DNA from: Modestobacter versicolor
Lineage (GTDB): Bacteria > Actinomycetota > Actinomycetes > Mycobacteriales > Geodermatophilaceae
Direction: 5' to 3'
NCBI RefSeq assembly: GCF_014195485.1
Contig: NZ_JACIBU010000001.1
Coordinates: 2,604,001 to 2,668,000 of the forward strand
DNA length: 64,000 bases
Shown here: positions 50,728-59,633 of the stretch, piece after piece
Numbering within the stretch: position 1 is the stretch's first letter
Layout: each line of letters begins with the position of its first letter
Notes under the pieces: model-generated
What the model was told of the DNA's origin: nothing
Seen by the model: the letters and a program-made list of their open reading frames with translations, nothing else
Databases searched by the model: none
Made by a program: the position numbers and the translations under genes

Positions 50728-51267
50728 ATGCTCTTTGCCCATGACACCGAGATCGCGCTCGCCGGCGCGGCCGCGCTGCTGAACACCGCGTCGGACGGCG
50801 AGGAGCGGCTGCCCGACCCCGCGGCGCTGTCCGCGTTCCTGGACGCCTGGCAGTTCACCGGCAGCCGGGTCGGCGACGCCGCCGAGCTGGCCGCGGTGCA
50901 CGAGCTCCGCGCGGTGCTGGCCGCGATCTGGGGCGCCGAGGAGGACGCCGTGGTGGCCGTGGTCAACAGGCTGCTGCGCGACGGCAGCGCCCTCCCCCAG
51001 CTGGTCCGGCACGACGGCTGGGGCTACCACGTGCACGCCACCGAGCCGAGCGCCCCGGTCGCCGACCGGTGGGGCGTGGAGGCCGCCATGGCCCTGGCCG
51101 ACGTGGTCCGCGCCGGCGCGCTCGACCGGTTGCGCCGGTGCGCCGCCTCCGGCTGCGACGACGCGCTGGTCGACCTCACCAAGAACGCCAGCCGCCGGTT
51201 CTGCGACAGCAGCTGCGCCAACCGGGAGCACGTCGCCGCCTACCGGGCCCGCCGCGCGGCCGGCTGA
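50728..51267 (+). CDS. CGNR zinc-finger (ABATE-domain) regulator
   Basis: A 179-aa protein. The N-terminal ABATE ligand-binding-like part (ALAGAAALLNTASDGEERLP, LAAVHELRAVLAAIWGAEED) is followed by a C-terminal CGNR-type zinc finger: RRCAASGCDDALVDLTKNAS, RRFCDSSCANREHVAAYRAR. The four Cys (CX4C, then CX3C) bind zinc, although the strict CGNR is CANR here. These are DNA-binding regulators; the divergent EamA gene is the natural target. Confidence 0.88.
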   Translation: MLFAHDTEIALAGAAALLNTASDGEERLPDPAALSAFLDAWQFTGSRVGDAAELAAVHELRAVLAAIWGAEEDAVVAVVNRLLRDGSALPQLVRHDGWGYHVHATEPSAPVADRWGVEAAMALADVVRAGALDRLRRCAASGCDDALVDLTKNASRRFCDSSCANREHVAAYRARRAAG

Positions 51268-51279
51268 ACCCCGGCCCGG

Positions 51280-51990
51280 TCACATCCGGGTGGCGGTGTC
51301 CTCCAGCAGCACCTGGCGCTGCAGCGGGTCCCGCCGCGGGCAGGAGGTGCACAGCACCTCGTGCGGCAGCCGGTACAGCAGGCAGCAGGACGCCCGCCGG
51401 GTGAACCGCACGCCCTCGACGTCCACGTACCGCGGCGCGGGAAGCGGGCTGCCCACCGCCGCCGCCAGCGGCCCGGAGAGCGCGGTCGCCGCCGCCACGT
51501 CGCCCACCGCCCGGCCGACCGCGAGCAGCCGGTTCGCCAGCGAGTCGGTGGCGATCGCCCACAGGGGCCGTTCGCGGACCCCGCCCGCCTCGGCGACGGC
51601 GGCCACCACCGCGGCGATCGTGGCCCGCAGGTCGGTGGCGAGGTCCCGGCCCGCGGCGGGCCGGGCGGTCGCGGCGACGGGGGTGTCGCCGGCGAGCAGG
51701 TGCAACCGGGTGTCCTCGAGCCGGGCGGAGAGGGCCACGCCGGTGACCAGGCCGGCGAGCACCGGGGTGAGCAGCACGCTGGACGCCGAGTACCACCAGA
51801 CGGTGGCCAGCACCCGGCGGTCGTCGGTGCGCTGCCGCACCGCCCGGGCGGCGAGCACCCGCGCCGTCCAGCCGGGGTCGGCCAGCAGCTCCGCGGGGAC
51901 GGCGGCGGCCGAGGGCGGGGCCAGCAGCCCGAGCGCCGCTGCCCCGGGCACCCGCGCCGCGACCAGCGCCTGCAGCCCGTCGTCCGTCAC
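51280..51990 (-). CDS. FhuF-like ferric-siderophore reductase / (2Fe-2S) protein
   Basis: A 236-aa protein. The C-terminal segment TRRASCCLLYRLPHEVLCTS followed by CPRRD contains the CC-X10-C-X2-C pattern that holds the 2Fe-2S centre in FhuF. Upstream, the helical core (LATVWWYSASSVLLTPVLAG and GRAVGDVAAATALSGPLAAA) fits FhuF-like proteins that reduce iron in siderophores. GTG 51990 is used. No siderophore genes are adjacent. It is divergent from acs. Confidence 0.82.
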   Translation of the reverse strand: MTDDGLQALVAARVPGAAALGLLAPPSAAAVPAELLADPGWTARVLAARAVRQRTDDRRVLATVWWYSASSVLLTPVLAGLVTGVALSARLEDTRLHLLAGDTPVAATARPAAGRDLATDLRATIAAVVAAVAEAGGVRERPLWAIATDSLANRLLAVGRAVGDVAAATALSGPLAAAVGSPLPAPRYVDVEGVRFTRRASCCLLYRLPHEVLCTSCPRRDPLQRQVLLEDTATRM

Positions 51991-52120
51991 GGGACCAGTC
52001 TGCCGACCGCCCGCGGGGCGACGGGGAGGCCGGGCCTGACGCGGGCGTGACCGGGGCCATAGGTTGTGCGCGAGACCCAGCGCCGCGGAGTCGAGGCGGC
52101 GCCCGGACACGGAGGTGCGC

Positions 52121-54091
52121 ATGAGCGAGACGTCGGACGACCAGAGCCTGGCCAGCCAGCTGCCCGAGGGTGGCTTCCCCCCGCCGCCGGAGTTCGCCGC
52201 CGCCGCCAACGTCGGCCCGGACGTCTACGAGCGCGCCGCGGCCGACCGGGTCGGCTTCTGGGAGGACGCGGCCCGCCGGCTGGACTGGGCTCAGCCCTGG
52301 GAGACCGCGCTGGACTGGACCGACCCGCCCTTCGCCAAGTGGTTCGTCGGCGGCAAGCTCAACGTGGCGGTGAACTGCGTCGACCGGCACGTCGACGCCG
52401 GGCACGGCGCCCAGGTCGCCTACCACTGGATCGGCGAGCCGGGCGACACCCGCACGCTCACCTACGCCGAGCTCAAGGACGAGGTGTGCAAGGCGGCCAA
52501 CGCCCTCGTCTCGCTCGGCGTCGCCGCCGGTGACCGGGTGGCCATCTACATGCCGATGATCCCGGAGACGGTGGTCACCATGCTGGCCTGCGCCCGGATC
52601 GGCGCGGTGCACATGGTCGTCTTCGGCGGCTTCTCCCCCGACGCGCTGGCCAGCCGGATCACCGACGCCGACGCGAAGGTCGTCGTCACGGCCGACGGTG
52701 GCTACCGGCGCGGGGCGCCGAGCGCGCTGAAGCCGAACGTCGACGAGGCGCTGACCAAGACCGAGGGCGTGCGCAGCGTGCTGGTGGTCAAGCGCACCGA
52801 GCAGGACGTCGAGTGGACCGAGGGCCGCGACGTCTGGTGGCACGAGCTGGTCGACGGGCAGTCGACCGAGCACGAGGCGGAGGCGTTCGACGCCGAGCAC
52901 CCGCTCTACATCATGTACACGTCCGGGACGACGGCGAAGCCGAAGGGCATCCTGCACACCTCGGGCGGCTACCTGGCCCAGGTCGCCTACACCCACTGGG
53001 CGACCTTCGACCTGAAGCCCGACACCGACGTCTTCTGGACCGCGGCCGACGTCGGCTGGGTCACCGGCCACAGCTACATCGTCTACGGACCGCTGGCCAA
53101 CCGGGCGACCTCGGTGATGTACGAGGGCACGCCGGAGACGCCGCACCGCGGCCGGTGGTGGGAGATCGTGCAGGAGTACGGCGTGACGATCCTGTACACG
53201 GCGCCGACGACGATCCGCACGTTCATGAAGTGGGGCGACGACGTGCCGGCGGGCTTCGACCTGTCGTCGCTGCGGATGCTCGGCTCCGTGGGCGAGCCGA
53301 TCAACCCCGAGGCGTGGCTCTGGTACCACAAGAACATCGGCGGGGGCCGCTGCCCGATCGCCGACACCTGGTGGCAGACCGAGACCGGCGGTCACATGAT
53401 CACCCCGCTGCCCGGCGCCACGACGCTGAAGCCCGGCTCGGCCCAGCGGCCGTTCCCCGGGATCTCCGCCAGCGTGGTCGACGAGGAGGGCAAGCCGATC
53501 GAGCCCGGTGCCACCGGGTACCTGGTGCTCACCGAGCCGTGGCCGGCGATGCTGCGCACCATCTGGGGCGACGACGAGCGGTACAAGGACACCTACTGGA
53601 GCCGGTACGGCCAGGGGGTCTACTTCGCCGGCGACGGGGCCAAGCTCGACGAGGACGGCGACATCTGGCTGCTCGGCCGGGTCGACGACGTGATGAACGT
53701 GTCCGGGCACCGGATCTCCACCACCGAGGTGGAGTCGGCGCTCGTCAGCCACCCGACGGTCGCCGAGGCGGCGGTCGTCGGGGCCACCGACCCGACCACC
53801 GGTCAGGGGATCGTGGCGTTCGTGATCCTGCGCGGGGACGCCGTCGACTCCGGTGAGGACCTGGTCAAGCAGCTGCGGCAGCACGTGCGCAAGGAGATCG
53901 GCCCGATCGCCAGCCCGCGCCAGATCATGGTCGTGCAGGAGCTGCCCAAGACCCGGTCGGGAAAGATCATGCGCCGGCTGCTGCGGGACGTGGCGGAGAA
54001 CCGGGAGCTGGGCGACGTCACCACGCTCACCGACTCCTCGGTGATGGACCTGATCAGCTCCAAGCTGCCCTCGGCCTCCAGCGAGGACTGA
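52121..54091 (+). CDS. acs: Acetyl-CoA synthetase
   Basis: A 656-aa AMP-forming ligase activating acetate. Motifs are [20 protein letters not shown] (A3), [32 protein letters not shown] (A5), [20 protein letters not shown] (A7), [20 protein letters not shown] (A8) and [15 protein letters not shown], whose Lys is the usual acetylation-regulated catalytic residue. TAGGTT (52060-52065) is a -10 candidate, and GGAGG precedes ATG 52121. It corresponds to Rv3667, the start of a block conserved with Mycobacterium. Confidence 0.97.
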   Translation: MSETSDDQSLASQLPEGGFPPPPEFAAAANVGPDVYERAAADRVGFWEDAARRLDWAQPWETALDWTDPPFAKWFVGGKLNVAVNCVDRHVDAGHGAQVAYHWIGEPGDTRTLTYAELKDEVCKAANALVSLGVAAGDRVAIYMPMIPETVVTMLACARIGAVHMVVFGGFSPDALASRITDADAKVVVTADGGYRRGAPSALKPNVDEALTKTEGVRSVLVVKRTEQDVEWTEGRDVWWHELVDGQSTEHEAEAFDAEHPLYIMYTSGTTAKPKGILHTSGGYLAQVAYTHWATFDLKPDTDVFWTAADVGWVTGHSYIVYGPLANRATSVMYEGTPETPHRGRWWEIVQEYGVTILYTAPTTIRTFMKWGDDVPAGFDLSSLRMLGSVGEPINPEAWLWYHKNIGGGRCPIADTWWQTETGGHMITPLPGATTLKPGSAQRPFPGISASVVDEEGKPIEPGATGYLVLTEPWPAMLRTIWGDDERYKDTYWSRYGQGVYFAGDGAKLDEDGDIWLLGRVDDVMNVSGHRISTTEVESALVSHPTVAEAAVVGATDPTTGQGIVAFVILRGDAVDSGEDLVKQLRQHVRKEIGPIASPRQIMVVQELPKTRSGKIMRRLLRDVAENRELGDVTTLTDSSVMDLISSKLPSASSED

Positions 54092-54147
54092 GGCCCGCTG
54101 CACGACCGCTCCACCCGTCCGGTGCGGCCGGACACGTGTTCTCGCGA

Positions 54148-54188
54148 AGCTAGTGCTCTGCTCCCCCCGCGGGAGCAGAGCACTAGCT
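54148..54188. repeat. Palindromic repeat, family A copy 2
   Basis: TAGTGCTCTGCTCCC (54151-54165), centre CCCGC and GGGAGCAGAGCACTA (54171-54185) match the arms at 14456-14490 base for base. Here the stem extends 3 bp further on each side (AGC/GCT). It lies downstream of acs and can terminate it. The 188-bp gap 54092-54279 holds nothing else recognisable. Confidence 0.9.
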
Positions 54189-54279
54189 CCCGCGCAGGCA
54201 CCCTCCACACCCCGCGGGTCCGTCCACAGATGGACCGACGGGGGGCCGGAGCGGCCGGTGTGCCCGGCACGGTGGACCA

Positions 54280-54960
54280 GTGGCGCAGGATCCTTCGGAG
54301 GCGGCAGCCGTCGGCGCCCTGCTCCGCAGGATCCGCCGCGCCGCGGACTGCTCGCAGCGCGAGCTCGCGAAGCGCCTCGGGATCAGCGCCACCGCCGTCG
54401 CCCAGACGGAGACGGGCGTCCGCGACCTGCCGGCGTCCGTGCTGGCGAAGGCCGCCGGGCTGGCCGGGCTGCGACTGGGGCTCGTCGACGGGGACGGCCA
54501 CGAGGTCACCGGCATGGCGCCTGGCGCGGTCCGGGACCGCGCGGGGCGGCACTTCCCCGCGCACCTCGACGTCCGCCACGGCGACGTCGACTGGTGGCAC
54601 GGCGAGGAGCGGTACAGCAGGGAACGCCCTCGGTACACCTTCGACCGGGGACGGCGGCTGCGTGACCAGTGGCGCGACCACAGCGGCACACCGCCGGACC
54701 ACCAGCTCCCGCAGCCCGGCGACGCGCTCGAGGACCGCGCCGAGGCCCGGCGGGACGCCGCCGTCGCCCGCCGCCGGGCCCTCGGCGACGAGCTCGCGGC
54801 GGAGCGCCGGCGGCTGGGCGTGCGCTCCGAGGACTGGGCACCGACCTGCAGCTGCCCGGCCGGCTGCGACGAGCTGCTGTTCTCCGAGGCCCCGCTGACG
54901 CCCCGCCAGCAGGCGGTGCCGCACCTCGAGGACTGCCCCTGCCGGTGCGACGTCTCCTGA
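54280..54960 (+). CDS. XRE-type protein with C-terminal cysteine cluster
   Basis: A 226-aa protein. Residues 8-65 form a Cro/CI helix-turn-helix (LLRRIRRAADCSQRELAKRL, GISATAVAQTETGVRDLPAS). The middle is charged and helical, rich in Arg/Asp/Trp (HGDVDWWHGEERYSRERPRY). The last 45 residues hold CSCPAGC and CPCRC with an intervening His (HLEDC), a likely zinc or iron-sulfur site. I know no family with this ending. GTG 54280 is assumed. It sits between acs and the holin-like gene, where M. tuberculosis has an unrelated gene, next to a repeat, so it is probably a local insertion. Confidence 0.75.
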   Translation: MAQDPSEAAAVGALLRRIRRAADCSQRELAKRLGISATAVAQTETGVRDLPASVLAKAAGLAGLRLGLVDGDGHEVTGMAPGAVRDRAGRHFPAHLDVRHGDVDWWHGEERYSRERPRYTFDRGRRLRDQWRDHSGTPPDHQLPQPGDALEDRAEARRDAAVARRRALGDELAAERRRLGVRSEDWAPTCSCPAGCDELLFSEAPLTPRQQAVPHLEDCPCRCDVS

Positions 54961-55076
54961 CCCGGACGGCCGCGCGGCACCCGGCCGGGTGATCCGGAAC
55001 GGCGGGCTGGACGATCATGCGGCACGATCACCCGAGGAACGCGTCGCACCCGGCGCCGATCAGGGAGGAGCCACCC

Positions 55077-55580
55077 GTGGCCCACAGTGTCTCGACGACC
55101 CCGCTGGCGGGCCGGCCCGCTGGCCCCGCCGAGCCCTCGGTCGGCACGCTCGCCAAGAGCGCGATGGCCGACATGTCCACGCTGATCCGCTCGGAGATCG
55201 AGCTGGCAAAGGCCGAGGTCACCACCTCCGCCAAGCGCGGCGGGATCGGCGCGGCCGCCTTCGCCGCCGCCGGCGTGATGCTGGCGTTCGCCGCGATCTT
55301 CTTCTTCATCGCGCTGGCCGAGTTCATCACCTGGCTGGGCCTGGAGCGCTGGATCTCCTACCTGATCGTCTTCGGCCTCCTGGTCCTGCTCGCCGCGCTC
55401 GTGGGCTTCATCGGCTACCGGCAGATCAAGAAGATCAAGAAGCCGGAGAAGACCATCGAGACGCTGTCGGACCTGCCCGACGTCATGCGCCGTGAGGCCC
55501 CCGGCCAGCGGCAGCACGACCTGCCCGTCGTCCGCAACGGCCAGGTCGTCCGGCAGGACCCGCACGCCCGGCTGCGCTGA
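55077..55580 (+). CDS. Phage-holin-family membrane protein (Rv3669-like)
   Basis: A 167-aa membrane protein. The N-terminal amphipathic helix (LIRSEIELAKAEVTTSAKRG) is followed by two membrane segments (FAAAGVMLAFAAIFFFIALA and LIVFGLLVLLAALVGFIGYR), a Lys-rich stretch (KKIKKPEKT) and a polar tail. This is the actinobacterial phage_holin_3_6-like family, not a phage gene. GTG 55077 has GGAGGAG upstream. The epoxide hydrolase follows after 17 nt, matching Rv3669-Rv3670. Confidence 0.88.
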   Translation: MAHSVSTTPLAGRPAGPAEPSVGTLAKSAMADMSTLIRSEIELAKAEVTTSAKRGGIGAAAFAAAGVMLAFAAIFFFIALAEFITWLGLERWISYLIVFGLLVLLAALVGFIGYRQIKKIKKPEKTIETLSDLPDVMRREAPGQRQHDLPVVRNGQVVRQDPHARLR

Positions 55581-55597
55581 CCTCCCACGCAGCTCGG

Positions 55598-56524
55598 ATG
55601 ACCGACCCGGGAGAGGGGCAGCCGGACGCCACGAGCGTCCTGCTCCCCGGCCCCTGGGCACACCGCGACGTCTCGGCCAACGGCGTCCGGCTGCACGCCG
55701 CCGAGGCCGGTGAGGGCCCGCTCGTCCTGCTGCTGCACGGCTTCCCCCAGTTCTGGTGGACCTGGCGCCACCAGCTGACCGGGCTGGCCGCCGCCGGGCT
55801 GCGCGTGGTCGCGCCCGACCTGCGCGGCTACGGCGCCAGCGACAAGCCCCCGCGCGGGTACGACCTGCCCACCGCGGCCGCCGACGCCGCCGCGGTGGTC
55901 CGGGCGCTGGGCGAGACCGAGGCCGTCGTCGTCGGCTCGGACTGGGGCGGGCTGGTCGGCTGGACGATGGCCGCCCTGCACCCGCGGAGCGTCCGCCGGC
56001 TGGTCGTCATCGGCGCGGCGCACCCGCGGCGGCTGCGCTCCTCGGTCACCGACGCACGGCAGCGGCGGGCGCTGGCCTACGCCCTGCGCTTCCAGCTGCC
56101 CCGGCTGCCCGAGCGGCGGCTCACCCGCGCCGACGACGACCCGGTCGCGGAGCTGATGCGCCGCTGGGCAGGCCCGGCCTGGGTGCAGACCACCGACTTC
56201 GCCGAGGCTGTCAGCCGCTACCGCGACGCCGCCCGCATCCCGCAGGCCGCGTACGGGGCGATGGAGTACTACCGCTGGGCCGGCCGTTCCCAGCTGCGCC
56301 CCGACGGGCTGCGCTTCGCCCGCCGGATGGCCGCCCCGATCACCGCCCCGACCCTGCAGCTGCAGGGGGCGCTGGACCCCTACGTGCTCCCCTCGACCGC
56401 CCGCGGCTCGGACCGCTACGTGGCCGGCGCCTACGAGTGGAGCGAGCTCCCCGGCGTGGGCCACTTCGCCCACGAAGAAGCCCCCGACCAGGTCACCGAG
56501 GCCATCACCCGCTGGGCAAGGTGA
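55598..56524 (+). CDS. Alpha/beta hydrolase, epoxide hydrolase-like (EphE-like)
   Basis: A 308-aa enzyme. The HGFPQFWWTWRHQ oxyanion motif, DLRGYGASDKPPRGYDLPTA, the nucleophile Asp in VVGSDWGGLVGWTMAALHP, two candidate lid Tyr (EYYRWAG), and the catalytic His in LPGVGHFAHEEAPD identify the epoxide hydrolase/haloalkane dehalogenase group. It would open epoxides with water; substrate unknown. It is equivalent to Rv3670 (ephE) by position. ATG 55598. It converges with marP across a repeat. Confidence 0.9.
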   Translation: MTDPGEGQPDATSVLLPGPWAHRDVSANGVRLHAAEAGEGPLVLLLHGFPQFWWTWRHQLTGLAAAGLRVVAPDLRGYGASDKPPRGYDLPTAAADAAAVVRALGETEAVVVGSDWGGLVGWTMAALHPRSVRRLVVIGAAHPRRLRSSVTDARQRRALAYALRFQLPRLPERRLTRADDDPVAELMRRWAGPAWVQTTDFAEAVSRYRDAARIPQAAYGAMEYYRWAGRSQLRPDGLRFARRMAAPITAPTLQLQGALDPYVLPSTARGSDRYVAGAYEWSELPGVGHFAHEEAPDQVTEAITRWAR

Positions 56525-56527
56525 CGT

Positions 56528-56593
56528 GATGGAACGGCCCCGCTGCAGGGGCCCGCGCCGAGCCTGCAAGGCGTGGGGGGCAGCGGGGTCCTT
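56528..56593. repeat. Dispersed repeat, family B copy 1
   Basis: GATGGAACGGCCCCGCTGCA at the left and GGGGGGCAGCGGGGTCCT at the right, with CCCCGCTGC/GCAGCGGGG pairing. It fills the whole gap between the convergent epoxide hydrolase and marP, where it can act as a bidirectional terminator. A second copy is at 63241-63305. Confidence 0.88.
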
Positions 56594-57775
56594 CTACTCG
56601 CAGGCCCCGGTGTCGACGGTGGCCTGCGCGGTGGCGCCGACCCGCGCGGCGTCCGAGACCTGCGCCGCGGTGAGCGCGTAGCCGGTGTCCGGGTCCTCGA
56701 TGGCCGAGGCGAAGACGACGCCGAGCACCGTGCCGTCGGTGGCCAGCAGCGGTCCACCGGAGTTGCCCGCCCGCACCTGGCCGAAGAGCGCGTAGACGTC
56801 ACGCTGCACGGTGTGGGTGGACCGGAAGTCCGGCCCGCTGATCTCACCGCGGTCCCGCACCCGGGCCGGGCCGACGTACAGCCCGCCACCACCGGGGTAG
56901 CCCATCACGATCGCGTCCGCGCCGGTGTCCAGCGGCTCCGGGGTGAAGCTGAGCGGCACCTGCGGCAGCCCCGGCACCGCGAGCACCGCGACGTCGGTCT
57001 CCTCGTCGACGTAGACCGCCGTCGCGTCGTAGGACTCGCCCTCGGCGGTCACCGTCGGCTCGGTCACGCCGGCCAGCACGTGGGCGTTGGTCATCACCCG
57101 CTGCGGGGCGAAGACGAAGCCGGAGCCGTCGATCTGCCGGGAGCAGGTCGGCGCGATGCCGCGGATCTGCACCACCGAGCCCTGCACCTGGCCGACCACC
57201 GGGCTGGCCTCGAGCGCCGGGTCGGGCGCTGGCACGTCGCGGGCGTCACGGGGGGTCAGCGGGTCCAGGACGTCGGGCAGGCCCTGCCGGTCGATCGCCT
57301 CGCGCAGCGACTCGTAGAGCGACCGCACCTGCGACGGCACCGTCCGGTCGACGGCCTGGACCAGCGCGGACTGCCGCACCTGCCCGGCCACGCCCGGGAA
57401 CGGCGAGCTGGCCAGCGGGGTGGCGACCATCCAGGCGACCAGCAGGACGGCGACCGCCGAGACCACCGCCCCGGCGACCGCGTCGACCATCTTGGCCGGC
57501 TCCCAGGTGACCCGCTTGCGCACGGCACGGCCGATCACCCCGGCCAGCAGCTGACCCAGCAGCGCGCCGGCGAGCACCACGACCAGCGCCACGAACACCC
57601 GGGTGACCGAGGAGTCGGCGATGTCGTCGGCCAGCGGGCCGGAGAGCTGCGCGCCGAGCACGGCCCCGCCGAAGAAGCCCACGAAGGACGTCGCCGAGAC
57701 GATCAGGCCCTGCCGGAAGCCCGACAGCGCGAAGACCAGCGCGAGCGCGATGAGGGCGAGGTCGACGAAGGACAC
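56594..57775 (-). CDS. marP: MarP-like membrane serine protease
   Basis: A 393-aa protein. Residues 1-170 are a CvpA-like domain with four membrane segments (FVDLALIALALVFALSGF, VSATSFVGFFGGAVLGAQL, VFVALVVVLAGALLGQLLAG, AVVSAVAVLLVAWMVATPLA). Residues 200-393 are an external trypsin-like protease with triad His in TNAHVLAG, Asp in TDVAVLAV and Ser in AGNSGGPLL; two Cys can form the regulatory disulfide (PTCSRQ, TGACE). In M. tuberculosis MarP (Rv3671c) gives acid resistance. GTG 57775 starts it, 6 nt after the cupredoxin gene. Confidence 0.93.
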   Translation of the reverse strand: MSFVDLALIALALVFALSGFRQGLIVSATSFVGFFGGAVLGAQLSGPLADDIADSSVTRVFVALVVVLAGALLGQLLAGVIGRAVRKRVTWEPAKMVDAVAGAVVSAVAVLLVAWMVATPLASSPFPGVAGQVRQSALVQAVDRTVPSQVRSLYESLREAIDRQGLPDVLDPLTPRDARDVPAPDPALEASPVVGQVQGSVVQIRGIAPTCSRQIDGSGFVFAPQRVMTNAHVLAGVTEPTVTAEGESYDATAVYVDEETDVAVLAVPGLPQVPLSFTPEPLDTGADAIVMGYPGGGGLYVGPARVRDRGEISGPDFRSTHTVQRDVYALFGQVRAGNSGGPLLATDGTVLGVVFASAIEDPDTGYALTAAQVSDAARVGATAQATVDTGACE

Positions 57776-57781
57776 GCGGGG

Positions 57782-58279
57782 TCAGCCACTCACCGTCATG
57801 GTGCCGACCTGCCCGAGCGCGGCGTGGAAGCTGCACTCGAAGGGGTAGTCGCCGGGCGCGCTGACGGTGAACTCGATGGTCTTGCTCTCCCCCGGCGCCA
57901 GCACCGGGATCTCCTCGCTGATGGCCGCCGGCCCCGCGCCCGCGGTGAAGAGGAAGTTGTGGGTCAGCTGGTCGGCGTCGTTGCGCACGGTCAGCCGGAC
58001 CGGGCCGGGGGCCACGGTGAAGGTGGCCGGGGTGAAGACGTAGTCGTCACCGGTCTGCAGGGTGATCTCCTGGAACCCGTCGGCCGCGGTGCTCAGCGCC
58101 CCGACGTCACCGCTGGTCGTGCGGGTCGCCTCGGGCAGCGCGGGTTCCGAGCCGCCGCACCCGCTGAGCACGACCAGGGCGAGCAGCAGGGTCGCCAGCA
58201 GGCCGGCCGGCCTCCCGCCGCGCGGGGCCGGACGGCGGCGGGGGCGGGCGCCTGGGGCGCCGGGCGCAGCCGTGCTCAT
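57782..58279 (-). CDS. Cupredoxin-domain lipoprotein
   Basis: A 165-aa exported protein. After an Arg/Pro-rich start, a hydrophobic segment (LLATLLLALVVLSGC) ends in a lipobox Cys. The C-terminal cupredoxin-like beta-barrel carries the type-1 copper set: His in LTHNFLF, Cys and His in PFECSFH, and Met in VGTMTVSG. It may bind copper for electron transfer, metal handling or reductant supply to the adjacent thioredoxin-like protein. ATG 58279 overlaps the Nudix stop by 4 nt. No counterpart exists at this place in the Rv3667-Rv3679 block. Confidence 0.88.
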   Translation of the reverse strand: MSTAAPGAPGARPRRRPAPRGGRPAGLLATLLLALVVLSGCGGSEPALPEATRTTSGDVGALSTAADGFQEITLQTGDDYVFTPATFTVAPGPVRLTVRNDADQLTHNFLFTAGAGPAAISEEIPVLAPGESKTIEFTVSAPGDYPFECSFHAALGQVGTMTVSG

Positions 58280-59043
58280 GGTCCGGGAACGGTACGCGGC
58301 GAACCCGCCGGCCCGGCGTCGTCGGCCACCGTCGGCGCGGCGCGGTCGGCCAGGTCGGAGTCGACCGGCTCCTCCTCGCTGTCGGCGGGTGCCGCTGCCG
58401 CCAGGCCGTCGAGCGGCCGGACGTCGGTGGCGTCCCACGGCCGGTTCAGCCCGGCAGCCTCCAGGACGGCGTCCAGCAGCCCGGCGGTGAAGCCCCAGAC
58501 GACCATGCCGGCCACCCCGAACGCCGGTCCGACGTAGCCGGCCGGGTGCCGGACCCGGAACCGGTTGGCCGGGTCGACCAGCTCGGCCAGCGGCACCCGG
58601 GCCACCCGGGCGACCTCGCGCGGGTCACCGGTGGTGACGTCGCGCGGGTCGTCCCACCAGCCGACCACCGGGACGACGAGGTTGTCCGAGGGCCCGAGGA
58701 ACAGCGCGGGCAGCGTCGCGAGCACCCGGACGCCGGCCGGGTCGACGCCGGCCTCCTCCTGGGCCTCGCGGAGCGCGGTGCCGACCGGGTACTCGTCGCC
58801 CGGGTCGGCACCGCCACCGGGGAACGCCGGCTGCCCCGCGTGGCTGCGCAGGTGCGCCGACTTCTCGATCAGCAGCACGTCGGGGCCGCCGGGGCCCTCG
58901 CCGAACAGGATCAGCACGGCCGAGCGCCGGGCGGTGGCGGACGGCGTGCCGTGCCGGTGCCAGAGCGGGAGCCGGTCGGCGTTGGCCAGCAACCGCTGCA
59001 GGTGCTCGGGCAGGCCGGCGACGTCCGGGGCGGGGAGGGTCAC
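58276..59043 (-). CDS. Nudix hydrolase, CoA pyrophosphatase type
   Basis: A 255-aa protein. The Nudix box begins at PAFPGGGADPGDEYPVGTAL and continues with REAQEEAGV. The preceding LIEKSAHLRSHAGQPAFPGG is the UPF0035/CoA-diphosphatase signature. It should split CoA or its oxidised forms to 3'-phospho-AMP and phosphopantetheine. It has an extra acidic C-terminal tail (EEEPVDSD). GTG 59043 overlaps the TlpA-like gene stop by 4 nt; it corresponds to Rv3672c. Confidence 0.93.
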   Translation of the reverse strand: MTLPAPDVAGLPEHLQRLLANADRLPLWHRHGTPSATARRSAVLILFGEGPGGPDVLLIEKSAHLRSHAGQPAFPGGGADPGDEYPVGTALREAQEEAGVDPAGVRVLATLPALFLGPSDNLVVPVVGWWDDPRDVTTGDPREVARVARVPLAELVDPANRFRVRHPAGYVGPAFGVAGMVVWGFTAGLLDAVLEAAGLNRPWDATDVRPLDGLAAAAPADSEEEPVDSDLADRAAPTVADDAGPAGSPRTVPGP

Positions 59044-59633
59044 AGCTGCACGCCGAGGTGGTCGAGGACCAGCTGCTCGAACTCCGCCACCGACGCCACC
59101 CCGCCGACGTGCAGGTAGGCCAGCGAGCCGTCGGCGGCGAGGAAGAGCGTGTACGGCAGGTTGTTGATGCCGAGCGCCGCCATCACCTCGCCGTCCCCGT
59201 CGAACGCGCTGGGGAAGGTGACCGCGGCGTCCTCGGCGAACGAGGCCGTCTGCGAGGCGCCGTCGAGGCTGGCCACCCCGAGCACCCGCAGCTGGTCGCC
59301 GGAGGCGTCGGCCAGCTGCTGCACGACCGGCAGCTCCTCCCGGCACGGCGGGCACCAGCTGGCCCAGAGGTTCACCACGGTGGGCACGCCGGGCGCGCGG
59401 CTCAGGTCGAGCGTGCCGCCGCCGAAGCACTCGAAGACGGTGGCGGGCAGGTCGCTGTCGGCGGCCGGCTCGGCGGACTGCTCGGGGCAGGCCGCCAGGT
59501 CGGTGTCCAGCGCCTCCAGCTCGCTGCTGGCCGGCGTCGGGCCGGCGTCGTCGTCGCTGTCCCCGGACGTGCAGCCGGCCAGCAGCCCGAGCAGCAGCAG
59601 GAGGGCGCCCAGGGCGCGCGGGGCGCGGCTCAC
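59040..59633 (-). CDS. TlpA/ResA-like thioredoxin-fold lipoprotein
   Basis: A 197-aa exported protein. A lipoprotein signal ([14 protein letters not shown]) and acidic linker lead to a thioredoxin-like domain, with the active site [15 protein letters not shown], then [11 protein letters not shown] and the cis-Pro region [10 protein letters not shown]. It reduces or exchanges disulfides outside the membrane, as Rv3673c does. GTG 59633 overlaps the nth stop by 4 nt. Two further cysteines (LAACPEQ, VFECFGG) before the domain could form a second disulfide. Confidence 0.92.
   Translation of the reverse strand: MSRAPRALGALLLLLGLLAGCTSGDSDDDAGPTPASSELEALDTDLAACPEQSAEPAADSDLPATVFECFGGGTLDLSRAPGVPTVVNLWASWCPPCREELPVVQQLADASGDQLRVLGVASLDGASQTASFAEDAAVTFPSAFDGDGEVMAALGINNLPYTLFLAADGSLAYLHVGGVASVAEFEQLVLDHLGVQL

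Noticed and set aside
51176-54208. A 1010-codon minus-strand frame opposite acs
   Set aside because: It is the antisense of acs and part of neighbouring genes; the composition is His/Arg/Gly/Ala-biased with no domain, whereas acs is complete on the other strand.
55077-55580. Phage remnant suggested by the holin family name
   Set aside because: The gene sits in a conserved chromosomal block with no other phage genes, integrase or att-like repeats; the family is a common actinobacterial membrane protein.
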